From Hymenobacter sp. H14-R3 (lineage in GTDB: Bacteria; Bacteroidota; Bacteroidia; Cytophagales; Hymenobacteraceae), in the NCBI RefSeq assembly GCF_030063445.1, contig NZ_JASITD010000004.1, forward strand, positions 62,001 through 126,000: a stretch of DNA of 64,000 nucleotides. The letters are read 5' to 3'. Below, one piece after another: positions 35,685 through 44,151 of the stretch; the first letter of the stretch is position 1, and each line of letters opens with the position of its first letter. The notes beneath the pieces are model-generated. The model did no database searches. It was not told the origin of the DNA and saw only the letters and a program-made list of their open reading frames with translations. Both the position numbers and the translations under genes were made by a program.

Positions 35685-36185
35685 TTATTGGCCCAAGGTG
35701 ATGTGCAGCACATCGGTCGAAGGAGCGGCAACCTCTACTCGGCTGCTGCCCACCCCAAAATACTCAACCCGCAGCGACACGGGCCCGCCCGCAGGTACGG
35801 GCAGCGCAAAGGCTCCGTTGGCATCGGTAATAACAAGCTGGCGCGGCGCACCGGCGGGGTACACGCTGGCCCCGGGGCAGGGCTGGCCGTTGGCATTGAG
35901 CACAATACCCTTCAGCTTTATCACGTGCGGAGCGGTGGGGGCGGCATCTGGCTGCTCGGTAGCCACCGCTACGAGGGTGGTAGCTGGGCTGGCGGGCTGG
36001 GCAGCCGGCGTTTTTTTAGCGGCCGAGGTGGCAGCCGGTGCTTTAATTACCGTGTCAAGCACCTGGTGGGTGCGGTGGGGCGCGGCCGGGCGCTTGCTGA
36101 TGGGGTCATTGCCAGCCAGCGCGGGCCCAGCCAGTGCCAAAGTGGAAACAACAGCGGCGAAAAGGCGAGTAGCGAAGGATAGCAT
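35685..36185 (-). CDS. Secreted protein with carboxypeptidase-regulatory-like domain
   Basis: 166 residues. Signal peptide MLSFATRLFAAVVSTLALAG ending ALAG is followed by an Ala/Pro/Thr-rich linker to about residue 85. One beta-sandwich of the CarboxypepD_reg type then appears (LKGIVLNANGQPCPGASVYP, ITDANGAFALPVPAGGPVSL, VEYFGVG). In Bacteroidota such domains usually open TonB-dependent receptors, but here the protein ends after the domain. Likely a small periplasmic protein; function unknown. Confidence 0.8.
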   Translation of the reverse strand: MLSFATRLFAAVVSTLALAGPALAGNDPISKRPAAPHRTHQVLDTVIKAPAATSAAKKTPAAQPASPATTLVAVATEQPDAAPTAPHVIKLKGIVLNANGQPCPGASVYPAGAPRQLVITDANGAFALPVPAGGPVSLRVEYFGVGSSRVEVAAPSTDVLHITLGQ

Positions 36186-36362
36186 AGGAGAGCGAGGTGG
36201 CCGGCGGCTGAAGAGGGTTTGGATATTAGTGGGAATTAGTATCCTTTAACAAAGCTACCTGGGCGAAATGTTTTGACAAGGCTCCGCTATCCGAATGAGC
36301 CGCTTTTGTGGCTCAATTGGTATTTTCAAGCGATTAAATTTACCTGGTTCTCAGCTCGGCGG

Positions 36363-37007
36363 CTATTTGGCGCGGCCGGGCTTGCGCGCTACGGTGGTGG
36401 TAGCCAGGGTACGGGCGGGGTTATCCTCCAGAAATTTGCCCCAGCTTTTAGCACCGGCTTTCACGTTGTTGCCCTGCTGGTAGTGGTGGCACAGGGCCAC
36501 GGCCAGCGCATCGGTGGCGTCCAAAAACTTGGGGGCCTCCTCAATGGGCGGCAGCTCCAGGGTTTGGCGCAACATGCGGGCTACCTGCTCTTTATCGGCC
36601 GCGCCCGAGCCGGTTACGGCCTGCTTTACCTTGGTAGGGGCGTACTCCACAAACGGAATATCGCGCGACAAAGCGGCGGCAATGGCCACGCCCTGCGCCC
36701 GGCCCAGCTTGAGCATACTCTGCACATTTACGCCGTAGAAGGGGGCCTCAATGGCCAGCTCATCGGGCAGAAACTCGTCGATGAGCTCCAGCATACGGGT
36801 GAAAATCCGCTTTAGCTTTACGGCGTGATTCGTCCCGAGCGCCTTCATATTAATAACGTCGTATTGCAGTACCTTCACGTGCTGCCCGCGCACCTCGATG
36901 ATGGCGTAGCCCATAATCTGGGTGCCGGGGTCGACGCCCATAATGACCTTCTCGGCCGGGGGCAGCCGTTGAATGGGGGCGGGGGGCAAATTGCGGGAAA
37001 CGGCCAT
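36363..37007 (-). CDS. ruvC: Holliday junction resolvase RuvC
   Basis: 214 residues from the ATG at 37007. The RNase-H-like fold has its first acidic residue in IMGVDPGTQIMGYA (Asp26), the second in LAIEAPFYGVNVQSMLKLG, and the C-terminal pair in DATDALAVALCHH. RuvC cleaves Holliday junctions symmetrically with RuvAB. About 40 residues follow the core domain, more than in E. coli, rich in basic and small residues. The frame continues upstream, but that part is antisense to the flippase gene. Confidence 0.93.
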   Translation of the reverse strand: MAVSRNLPPAPIQRLPPAEKVIMGVDPGTQIMGYAIIEVRGQHVKVLQYDVINMKALGTNHAVKLKRIFTRMLELIDEFLPDELAIEAPFYGVNVQSMLKLGRAQGVAIAAALSRDIPFVEYAPTKVKQAVTGSGAADKEQVARMLRQTLELPPIEEAPKFLDATDALAVALCHHYQQGNNVKAGAKSWGKFLEDNPARTLATTTVARKPGRAK

Positions 37008-37079
37008 GTTGGTCAAAGTTACGCCCCGCCGCCCCCCGGCCCACCCCGCCGTGGCCCGCGCTGGGTACTGCTGGCCAAG

Positions 37080-38027
37080 GTGGGCATTACGCTGCTCACG
37101 CTGGGGCTGCTGTACCACTCGGTATTTGCCGCGCCCGACACGGCCGCGGCCTGGCGGCAGCTGGTGGCCGCCACGCTCAGCGGCGCGGGCCGGGGGCCAG
37201 TGCTGGCTGCCCTGGCCCTGGTGCCCCTCAACTGGGGCCTGGAGGCTTGGAAGTGGCAGCTGCTGGCCCGCCACCTCGAGCCCGGCCACTCGTTTGGGCG
37301 CAGCCTGCGGGCGGTGCTGCTGGGCCTCACGCTGGGCTTTGCCACGCCCAACCGGGTGGGCGACTACGCCGCCCGCATTCTGGAATTACACAGTCGGCGG
37401 CGGCTCGACGCGGTGGGGGCGGTGTTTCTGGGCCGCTACGCGCAGCTGGTGGCTACGGTGCTGGCGGGTGGGGCGGGGCTGCTGTATTTTCTGGTGAAAT
37501 TTTACCTGGGTGGCTACCCGGCGGCGCAGGCGGGCGTGGTGGTAGCGGCCGGGCTGGCGAGCGCGGCGGTGCTGCTGCCGCTCTACCGCTCGCGCCTGCT
37601 GCTGGCGGCGCTGGCGCTGGTGCGGCCACTGCGGCGCTTCCGGCGCTACCTGGCCATAATGCCTACCTACCGCGCTGCCGAGCTGCACGTGGTGCTGGGC
37701 ATTTCGGGGCTACGCTACGCCGTGTTTTGCAGCCAGTTTTTGCTGCTGCTGTATGCCTATGGGGTGCGTACTCCGCTGGGGCCGGCTACGGCGGCGGTGG
37801 CGGGCACGTTCCTGTTTAAGTCGCTGGTGCCCTCGCTCAATGCCCTGGCCGATGTGGGGGTGCGCGAGCTGTCGGCCACGCATTTGTTTGGGCTGCTGGG
37901 CCAGCCGGCGCTGCCCGTGCTGAGCGCCAGCCTGAGTTTGTGGGTCATTAATATCGCGCTGCCCAGCGCGCTGGGGCTGCTGCTGCTGCCTGGCTTGCGG
38001 GTGCTGCGCGAGCGCCGGGCCCGATGA
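37080..38027 (+). CDS. YbhN/AglD-like (UPF0104) membrane protein
   Basis: About 315 residues if started at the GTG at 37080. The frame is open further left, and some of that (PPRRGPRWVLLAKVG) looks like a genuine N-terminal segment, so a non-standard earlier start is possible. Seven or so transmembrane helices are seen. LGLTLGFATPNRVGDYAARI, GRYAQLVATVLAGG and FKSLVPSLNALADVGVRE match the lysylphosphatidylglycerol-synthase-TM/UPF0104 family, often linked to lipid or glycolipid transport. It is divergent from ruvC and overlaps the next gene by ATGA, so the two are translationally coupled. Confidence 0.82.
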   Translation: MGITLLTLGLLYHSVFAAPDTAAAWRQLVAATLSGAGRGPVLAALALVPLNWGLEAWKWQLLARHLEPGHSFGRSLRAVLLGLTLGFATPNRVGDYAARILELHSRRRLDAVGAVFLGRYAQLVATVLAGGAGLLYFLVKFYLGGYPAAQAGVVVAAGLASAAVLLPLYRSRLLLAALALVRPLRRFRRYLAIMPTYRAAELHVVLGISGLRYAVFCSQFLLLLYAYGVRTPLGPATAAVAGTFLFKSLVPSLNALADVGVRELSATHLFGLLGQPALPVLSASLSLWVINIALPSALGLLLLPGLRVLRERRAR

Positions 38028-39232
38028 TGGCGCTGCTGGGAGCGCTCCTGCTGCTGGGGCCGGCAGGGTATGCGGCGGCGTGGGTTTGGCTGGCAGCCCC
38101 ACCCCTGCGGGGGAGGGGAGCCACGGCGGCGCAGTCACTCACTAGTGCCAGCGTCAGGCTCCCCTCCCCCGCAGGGGTGGGGCCGGGGATGGGGCTGGAC
38201 GCGGGCGTGGGGCTACCCTTTTTCTCCGTGCTCATCGCCGCCCGCGACGAAGCTGCCGCACTGCCGCAGCTGCTGCAAGCCCTTGCAAATCAGGGGCTAG
38301 CCCCGCAGCTGTTTGAAGTGCTCGTGGCCGACGACCACTCCACCGATGGCACGGCCGCGCTGCTGGCGGCCGCTGCCTCCACCGTGTCCTTTGCCCTGCG
38401 GCGCATTGCGCTGCCGCCCGGCACCACCGGCAAAAAAGCCGCCCTGGCCGCCGCCGAGGCGCAGGCCCGCGCCCCCTGGGTGGTGTGCACCGATGCCGAC
38501 TGCCGCCCCGGCCCCGGCTGGCTGCAGGCCTATGCGGCGCTCCTTCACGCAGTTGCGCCCGCGCCCCTTCACTTCATCAGTGGGCCGGTGCGGCTCACGC
38601 CGGGCGGGGCGTGGTTTGATGGGCTGCTGGGGCTGGAGTTTGCCGGGCTGGTGGGGGTGGGGGCGGGGTGTATCGCCCGGGGCCGGCCCACCATGTGCAA
38701 CGGTGCCAACCTGGCCTACCGCCGCGCCACGTTTCACGAAGTAGGCGGCTACCTTGATAACCAAGGAATTGCCAGCGGCGACGACGAGTTTTTGCTGCAT
38801 AAAATCCATCGGCGCTACCCGGCCGGCGTGCGGTTTCTGGCCGCGGCCGCGGCCGTGGTCGATACGCCCGCGCCGGGCACGTTGCGGGCGCTGCTGCGGC
38901 AGCGGGTGCGCTGGGCCAGCAAGTACCCGCACTACCGCACGGCCGCCCCGCGCCAGCTGGCGCTGCTGGTAGTGGGGGCCAATGTGAGCCTGGCGCTGGG
39001 CCTGGCGCTGGCGGTAAGCTGGCCGGCGCTGGGGCCGTGGGTGGCCGCCGGCTGGGCGCTCAAGCTGGGGGCCGATGGCTGGCTGCTGTGGCCCATGCTA
39101 GGCTTGTTGCGGCGGCGGCGCTGGCTGGGGTGGCTGCTGCCCTTGCAGCTGCTGTACGCGCCCTACGCGCTGGCCGTGGGCCTGGCCGCGCGGCGCGGCA
39201 GCTACGCCTGGAAGGGCCGGCAGGTGCGGTAG
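38024..39232 (+). CDS. Membrane GT2 glycosyltransferase
   Basis: 402 residues. An N-terminal helix, then a GT-A domain from about residue 65 (FFSVLIAARDEAAALPQLLQ) with VADDHSTDGT, CTDADCRPGPGWL, NGANLAYRR, GDDEFLLHK and QRVRWASKYPHY (the QxxRW-type motif). Three C-terminal helices follow. This layout resembles carotenoid or lipid glycosyltransferases of the CrtQ/HpnI type. ATGA overlap with the YbhN-like gene suggests a joint role in glycolipid synthesis and transport. A perfect 27-bp inverted repeat lies inside the coding sequence at residues about 25-54, translated in frame. Confidence 0.87.
   Translation: MMALLGALLLLGPAGYAAAWVWLAAPPLRGRGATAAQSLTSASVRLPSPAGVGPGMGLDAGVGLPFFSVLIAARDEAAALPQLLQALANQGLAPQLFEVLVADDHSTDGTAALLAAAASTVSFALRRIALPPGTTGKKAALAAAEAQARAPWVVCTDADCRPGPGWLQAYAALLHAVAPAPLHFISGPVRLTPGGAWFDGLLGLEFAGLVGVGAGCIARGRPTMCNGANLAYRRATFHEVGGYLDNQGIASGDDEFLLHKIHRRYPAGVRFLAAAAAVVDTPAPGTLRALLRQRVRWASKYPHYRTAAPRQLALLVVGANVSLALGLALAVSWPALGPWVAAGWALKLGADGWLLWPMLGLLRRRRWLGWLLPLQLLYAPYALAVGLAARRGSYAWKGRQVR
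38096..38183. repeat. REP-like palindrome inside the GT2 coding sequence
   Basis: The arms 38096-38122 and 38157-38183 are perfectly complementary (27 bp). The segment is read through in frame as a Gly/Pro/Arg/Ser-rich linker between the membrane helix and the catalytic domain. The GGCTCCCCTC and GGGGTGGGG pieces resemble the repeats at 50620-51340. Confidence 0.85.
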
Positions 39233-39350
39233 CTTACCCACCCCGGTATTAGATGAATATTTTCTGAAATAGTCAGTTTTTCAGTAAGCAAAAGCTGAAC
39301 GGTAAGGTTGTAGTAAAGGACTTGTTCTTTCACCTAACACTGTTGCCGTT

Positions 39351-39884
39351 ATGCGCACTAACCCAGCTGGCTTGGCCATTGCCTTTAGCATGGGATTAAT
39401 TGTTTTGTTGATAGGTTTTCTGGCGCTGAGCGCGGGCGGGTTGATAAGCCTCGCGCCAGCGGAGGAGCAGCTAGCGAATATGCCGGCCGACAGCCTGGGC
39501 CAGCGCCCGCAGGCAATGCCCGTATCTGCCTACGTGCCAGCCTCAGCTGAGGAAGCGGATGCTATAAAAACTGGTGACCCGCTCTTCAGGGCTAACTGTG
39601 CTCAGTGCCACGCGGTGCACGATAAAGTGATTGGCCCGGCGCTGGCTGGCATTGGCAAGCGGCGCCCTATTTCCTGGATTACGCGCTGGGTCCGCAATTC
39701 GGCCAAAGTCATTGCCAGCGGCGACGAGTACGCCGTGAAGCTATACGACGACAATGGTAAGCAGCAAATGCCTTCTTTCCCGAGCCTTACGGATAAGGAA
39801 ATAGCCGGTATTATGGCTTGGGTCGCTTCGGAAGAAGGAAACAATGCCCAGCCCCGAGCTACCGGCGCCGTAGTCGTTAACTAA
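39351..39884 (+). CDS. Membrane-anchored c-type cytochrome
   Basis: 177 residues. One N-terminal helix (residues 8-34) acts as anchor or uncleaved signal. The haem site is CAQCH (Cys83, Cys86, His87) and the likely distal ligand is Met140 (KQQMPSFPSLTDKEI). It is a mono-haem class I cytochrome in the periplasm, like those feeding oxidases in Bacteroidota. It stands alone between the GT2 and pullulanase genes. Confidence 0.92.
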   Translation: MRTNPAGLAIAFSMGLIVLLIGFLALSAGGLISLAPAEEQLANMPADSLGQRPQAMPVSAYVPASAEEADAIKTGDPLFRANCAQCHAVHDKVIGPALAGIGKRRPISWITRWVRNSAKVIASGDEYAVKLYDDNGKQQMPSFPSLTDKEIAGIMAWVASEEGNNAQPRATGAVVVN

Positions 39885-39890
39885 CCCGCG

Positions 39891-41909
39891 CTACTGCACC
39901 AGCACCAGCGCCGTGCTGCCTGGCACCGCCAGGCCGCTTGCGCCAACGCTCAGTGTTTCCAACCCGCTTTGCTTAAGGTCGAGGCCGCGCAGCACTACCC
40001 GGTAGCTGCCGGCCGGCACGGGCACCGTGGCGGCCTGGCGCTGGCCGTTGAACAGCACGGTAATCGTCTGCCAGGCGTCGCCGCCCGCGTGGTTGGTGAG
40101 CTGGTAGCCGATGGTGCCGGCTGGCACGTTGGGTAAAAATATAAGATGCTGTGCAATAAGCTCTTGTGTGGGGAGGCGAAAAGCCGGGTGCGCCCGGCGC
40201 AGGGCCAGCAGCTGGCGGTAGAACGTGGCCACGGCCGGGTACGTTGCCTTACGGCCCCAATCAAGCTGGTTGATGCTGTCGGGCAGGTTGTAGGAGTTGG
40301 ACGCGCCTTTTTTGGTGCGTAAAAAGTCGTCGCCGATGGGTAGGAAGGGCACGCCCTGCGACGTGAAGACGATGGTGTTGCAGAGGGCATCCATGCGGAT
40401 TAATTCCTCCTCGCTGGCCGTGGGGTTGGCAATGCGCAGCTTGTCCCAGAGGGTGCGGTCGTCGTGGCAGGCCACGTAGTTGAGGGCCTGGCCGGGCTGG
40501 CTGGCCCAGGGCGCTTTGCTGTAGTTAACCTTTTGGTAATCAAGCTGCGGGTGCCGGGTCGCGGCCACAATGCCGAACTTCACGCTCTCCTCCAAACCCG
40601 GCTGGCCGCCCACGAAGCCCGGCTCCGCCTGGTGCGCATAGTGGCCCTTTACCCCGTCGCGCAGCTCATCGCCGAAGGCGGCAATGCGGCTGAGGCGGGG
40701 CAGATTGGCCTTCACGGCGCGCAGGGCTTCGGGCAGGGGGCTGGGGCCGGCCGCCCAGCCCTCGCCATACATAAAAATGCGGTGGTTTTGCTGGTCGAGG
40801 GCCACGCGCACGGCCCGCATGGTTTCAATATCGAGCACACCCATGAGGTCGAAGCGAAAGCCATCGACGTGGTAGGCGCGGGCCCAGTGGTTGGTGGCGT
40901 CCACGATGAGCTTGCGCACCATGGGCCGCTCGGAGGCGATTTCGTTGCCGCAGGCCGTGGCGTTGGCGAGCGTGCCATCGGCATTGTGCCGGAAATAATA
41001 GCCCGGCACCAGCTGCTCAAACGCGCTCGTGCCGGCATCGGCCACGTGGTTGAACACTACATCGACCACCACGGCCAGCCCGCGCTGGTGCAGTACCTGC
41101 ACCAACTGCCGAAACTCGCGGATGCGCCCGGCCGGGTCCGTGGCACTGGTGGCATACGAGCCCTCGGGCACGAAGTAGTTGAGCGGGTCGTAGCCCCAGC
41201 TATAGCGCGTCGAAGCAGGGGGCAGGCTTTCGTCGATGGCCGCAAAGTCGTTGACGGGTAGCAGGTGCACGTGCGTAATGCCCAGCTCCTGCAGGTGTTG
41301 CAAGCCGGTGCTCACGCCCTGCGGCCCGGCGGTGCCAGCCTCGGCCAGACCCAAGTACTGGCCCTTGTGCACGATACCCGATTGCGGGTCGCTGGAAAGG
41401 TCGCGCACGCTCACCTCGCCCACCACAATATCGGTGGGGTGGAGGGGGCGCGGGCGGCGGTCGTCGGCCCAGTCGGGCGGGGCGGCGGTGGCCGGGTCGA
41501 GCCAGGCGCCGCGGTGGCCGTTCACGCCCACGGCGCGGGCGTAGGGCTCGGCTACCTCGGCCAGCGTGCGCCCTTTTATAGTGGCCTGCACGGTGTAGAA
41601 GCCGGTGGTGCCGGCCGGTAAGCTTATTGCCCAAGTGCCACTGGTGCTGCGGCTTAGCTCATGGGTAGCGGTGGCCGCGCCGCCTGTGCCGGCTGCGTAG
41701 AGGCGCAGGCGCAGGGCCTCGGCGGTGGGGGCCCACACGCGCAGGGTGCCCTGGCCGGTGCGCGCGTCAAACGTGAGGCCCAGGTCCGGGCCTTGGTAAA
41801 ACGGGTATTGGCCGAGCGGGTAGCGGGCGGCATCGGGGTAGGGCGCCTGGGCCAGCGCGGTGGCGGGAAGGGAAAGCACGAGGAGCAGGCGAAGCAAACG
41901 GCGAATCAT
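39891..41909 (-). CDS. Type I pullulanase, secreted
   Basis: 672 residues from the ATG at 41909. Signal peptide MIRRLLRLLLVLSLPATALA, then a CBM48-like domain (about residues 45-150; LRVWAPTAEALRLRLYAAG) and a GH13 barrel. YSWGYDPLNYFVPEGSYA is the type I pullulanase signature. VVDVVFNHVAD, GFRFDLMGVLD (nucleophile Asp) and MYGEGW (acid/base Glu) are the conserved GH13 regions. It cleaves alpha-1,6 branches of pullulan, starch or glycogen outside the cytoplasm. Convergent with the cytochrome gene, 6 bp apart. Confidence 0.93.
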   Translation of the reverse strand: MIRRLLRLLLVLSLPATALAQAPYPDAARYPLGQYPFYQGPDLGLTFDARTGQGTLRVWAPTAEALRLRLYAAGTGGAATATHELSRSTSGTWAISLPAGTTGFYTVQATIKGRTLAEVAEPYARAVGVNGHRGAWLDPATAAPPDWADDRRPRPLHPTDIVVGEVSVRDLSSDPQSGIVHKGQYLGLAEAGTAGPQGVSTGLQHLQELGITHVHLLPVNDFAAIDESLPPASTRYSWGYDPLNYFVPEGSYATSATDPAGRIREFRQLVQVLHQRGLAVVVDVVFNHVADAGTSAFEQLVPGYYFRHNADGTLANATACGNEIASERPMVRKLIVDATNHWARAYHVDGFRFDLMGVLDIETMRAVRVALDQQNHRIFMYGEGWAAGPSPLPEALRAVKANLPRLSRIAAFGDELRDGVKGHYAHQAEPGFVGGQPGLEESVKFGIVAATRHPQLDYQKVNYSKAPWASQPGQALNYVACHDDRTLWDKLRIANPTASEEELIRMDALCNTIVFTSQGVPFLPIGDDFLRTKKGASNSYNLPDSINQLDWGRKATYPAVATFYRQLLALRRAHPAFRLPTQELIAQHLIFLPNVPAGTIGYQLTNHAGGDAWQTITVLFNGQRQAATVPVPAGSYRVVLRGLDLKQSGLETLSVGASGLAVPGSTALVLVQ

Positions 41910-42077
41910 GCGGGCAAAGTAAGGCCCGCCCGGGGCCCGCGCCGCCACTGGGCGAAAACGGCCCGTTGGTCTGGAAAGCCCCGCCCCCGGCCGAACAAAC
42001 TGCTGTTTCGACTAAACCCTTGGCAACCTTCGCCGTCGAAACGAGCATCCTCCCGTTGGTTACCATTCCCTTTTGCC

Positions 42078-42503
42078 ATGACCACCGTGCCCTCATCTGC
42101 CCGCCTCTGCCCCGAGGCCGATTTTCCGGAGCTGCGCTACCGCGCCGACCTGCAGCTGGTGGTGGCGCGCTGGCGCCGGCCCGTGTCGGCGGCCGAGCTG
42201 CGGCAGGGCTACCGCGCCACCCTGCGGCTGGCCCGCGAAGTAGGCTGCCCGTTCTGGCAGGTTGATTTGCGCAGCCGCAACGCCCCCGACGCCGCCGACC
42301 AGCAGTGGCTCGCCACCGAGTTTCTGGTGCGGGCGGCGCAGCGCCTGGCGGGGCCAGTGTGCCTGGGCTATTTGCTTAGCCCTAAGCTACTTGCGCAAAT
42401 AGGTGGCCCCGCAGCGGGCAGCAACCAAGTGGCATTTTTTGCGGAGGAAGGCCCACTCAGGGCGTGGCTCACGCAGTGCCAGGGAGCGCGTGCTATGGCG
42501 TAA
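42078..42503 (+). CDS. Hypothetical STAS-like protein
   Basis: 141 residues from the ATG at 42078. LRYRADLQLVVARWRRPVSA starts an alpha/beta fold, and GCPFWQVDLRSRNAPDAADQQWL follows. The pattern is like small SpoIIAA/STAS-type proteins that are numerous in Hymenobacter, with no catalytic residues. Function unknown. Divergent from the pullulanase gene, convergent with a histidine kinase. Confidence 0.65.
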   Translation: MTTVPSSARLCPEADFPELRYRADLQLVVARWRRPVSAAELRQGYRATLRLAREVGCPFWQVDLRSRNAPDAADQQWLATEFLVRAAQRLAGPVCLGYLLSPKLLAQIGGPAAGSNQVAFFAEEGPLRAWLTQCQGARAMA

Positions 42504-42559
42504 AAGCCTCTCCATTTGTCATGGCAAGCGCTTTTGCGTAAGCCTCAGTAGTAAGGGCT

Positions 42560-44041
42560 TTACCCCGCTGCCGGCAGCGTAAACGTGAAGCAACTGCCCG
42601 CGCCGGGCTGGCTCTCGACCCACAGCTGCCCGCCCTGCGCCGTAATAAATTCCCGCGAAATACTCAGGCCCAGCCCCGAGCTGCCGCGCGCCTGCCCGGC
42701 CGGCCCCACCACCCCACCGAAGCGCTGAAAAATGCGTTGGTGGTGCTCTTTGGCAATGCCGGGCCCCTCGTCTTCCACGCTCAGCTGCACCATTTCGCCC
42801 CAGGGCACCGCCCGAATGGTGAGCGCCGCGCCGTGCGGCGAATAACGTATCGCATTGGCTAGCAAGTTGATAAGTACCCAGGTGGTTTTCTCCACGTCGG
42901 CCAGGGCGCGGGGCAGGGGCTCGGCCAGCAGCACGGCCAGGCGTAGGTTTTTGTCGGTGAGCTGGGCGCGCACAATGTCGGTGGCGTAGCGCACCACCTC
43001 GGGCAGCGGCACGGGGGCCAGGTTGAGGCGAATTTCCTTGCCCGCGTCGAGCCGCGACACCTCAATGAGCTGGCCCACCATGCCCAGCAGCCGCTGCGTT
43101 TCGGAGCGGATGCCGCCCGCTATCTCCTGCCGCCGCGCCGCGTCGAGGCGCTCGTCCTGCATCAGCATCAGGCTTAGGTTGATACTGGCCAGCGGCGTTT
43201 TTAACTCGTGCGAAATAGTGGCCAGGAACTCCGACTTCACCTGGTCGAGGTTTTTGAAGGCCGACACGTCGCGCAGGCAAAAGACGTGGCCCGCGGGCAC
43301 GGCCTTTTTTAGCTCCTCGCTCAGCTCCGTCACTTCGCTCACCGTGAGTTGATAATGCAGATTTTCGCCGTGCGGCCGCACCTTAAATACGGGGCCGGCG
43401 GGCCGGCCGGCCTCGGGTGCATTAGGGGCGGGCGGGCCGGCCGCGGGCGCGTCGAGCGCGCGCAGCCACTCGCACAGCATCTCGTTCTGGCTGGCCACGG
43501 CCGCGGCGGGCTGGTCGAGCAGCTCCCGGGCGGGCTGGCCCAGCAACAGGCAGGCTACGGGGTTGGCCAGCACGATAACGCCGTGCTGGTCAATAAGTAG
43601 CAGGCCCTCGTCGAGGCCACGCACCAGGCTGTCGGTGCGGTTGCGCTGGGTGATGAGCTCGGCCAGGGTGGCGCGGCGCTCGTCCTCGGCTTGGCGCAGC
43701 ACCCGGTTCACGGCTGCCGCCACCGAGCCCACCTCGTTGTTGCGCGTCACGGCCACGCGCGTAACGGGGCCGGGCGCGGCCACGCGCTCCACGTCGGCGG
43801 TGAGGCGCGTGAGCGGGCGCACCACCAGGCGGGGCAGGCGCACCATTAATATTATTCCCAATAAAGTACTGATAATCAGAAACAACCACACAGCTTGCTG
43901 CGCCGCCAGCGCGTTGGCCTGCTGCACGCCGGGCGTTTCCAGCTCCAGCTGGTGAATGGTGAAAATAACGTAGCTGCCCAAGCTCAGCAGCAGCCCCAGC
44001 ATAATAAAAACCCCCAGGCGAATTTGTATTTTTAACGACAT
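42560..44041 (-). CDS. Membrane sensor histidine kinase
   Basis: 493 residues from the ATG at 44041. Two transmembrane helices (about residues 8-30 and 52-70) enclose a very short external loop. They are followed by HAMP (LVVRPLTRLTADVERVA), a PAS-like region, HisKA (ATISHELKTPLASINL, His near 276) and HATPase (NLLANAIRYS, DEGPGIAKEH, GLGLSIS). The tiny sensor loop suggests it reads membrane state or an internal signal. The NtrC-type regulator lies 110 bp upstream on the same strand, so they form a two-component pair. Confidence 0.92.
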   Translation of the reverse strand: MSLKIQIRLGVFIMLGLLLSLGSYVIFTIHQLELETPGVQQANALAAQQAVWLFLIISTLLGIILMVRLPRLVVRPLTRLTADVERVAAPGPVTRVAVTRNNEVGSVAAAVNRVLRQAEDERRATLAELITQRNRTDSLVRGLDEGLLLIDQHGVIVLANPVACLLLGQPARELLDQPAAAVASQNEMLCEWLRALDAPAAGPPAPNAPEAGRPAGPVFKVRPHGENLHYQLTVSEVTELSEELKKAVPAGHVFCLRDVSAFKNLDQVKSEFLATISHELKTPLASINLSLMLMQDERLDAARRQEIAGGIRSETQRLLGMVGQLIEVSRLDAGKEIRLNLAPVPLPEVVRYATDIVRAQLTDKNLRLAVLLAEPLPRALADVEKTTWVLINLLANAIRYSPHGAALTIRAVPWGEMVQLSVEDEGPGIAKEHHQRIFQRFGGVVGPAGQARGSSGLGLSISREFITAQGGQLWVESQPGAGSCFTFTLPAAG

Positions 44042-44151
44042 AGTGCAAAGCAAAAGCTGCCGAAAGCTGGGCAAAGTTGAACAAAGCTGGCCCGAGGTTA
44101 CGCTGCGCTAAACCCGCGTTGCTGCTACGCAACACGCAGATATTCAGTAAT

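Noticed and set aside
36825-37079. A longer N-terminus for the YbhN-like protein
   Set aside because: Most of the upstream frame is antisense to ruvC and lacks an ATG; only the last 20 or so codons before 37080 could be real.
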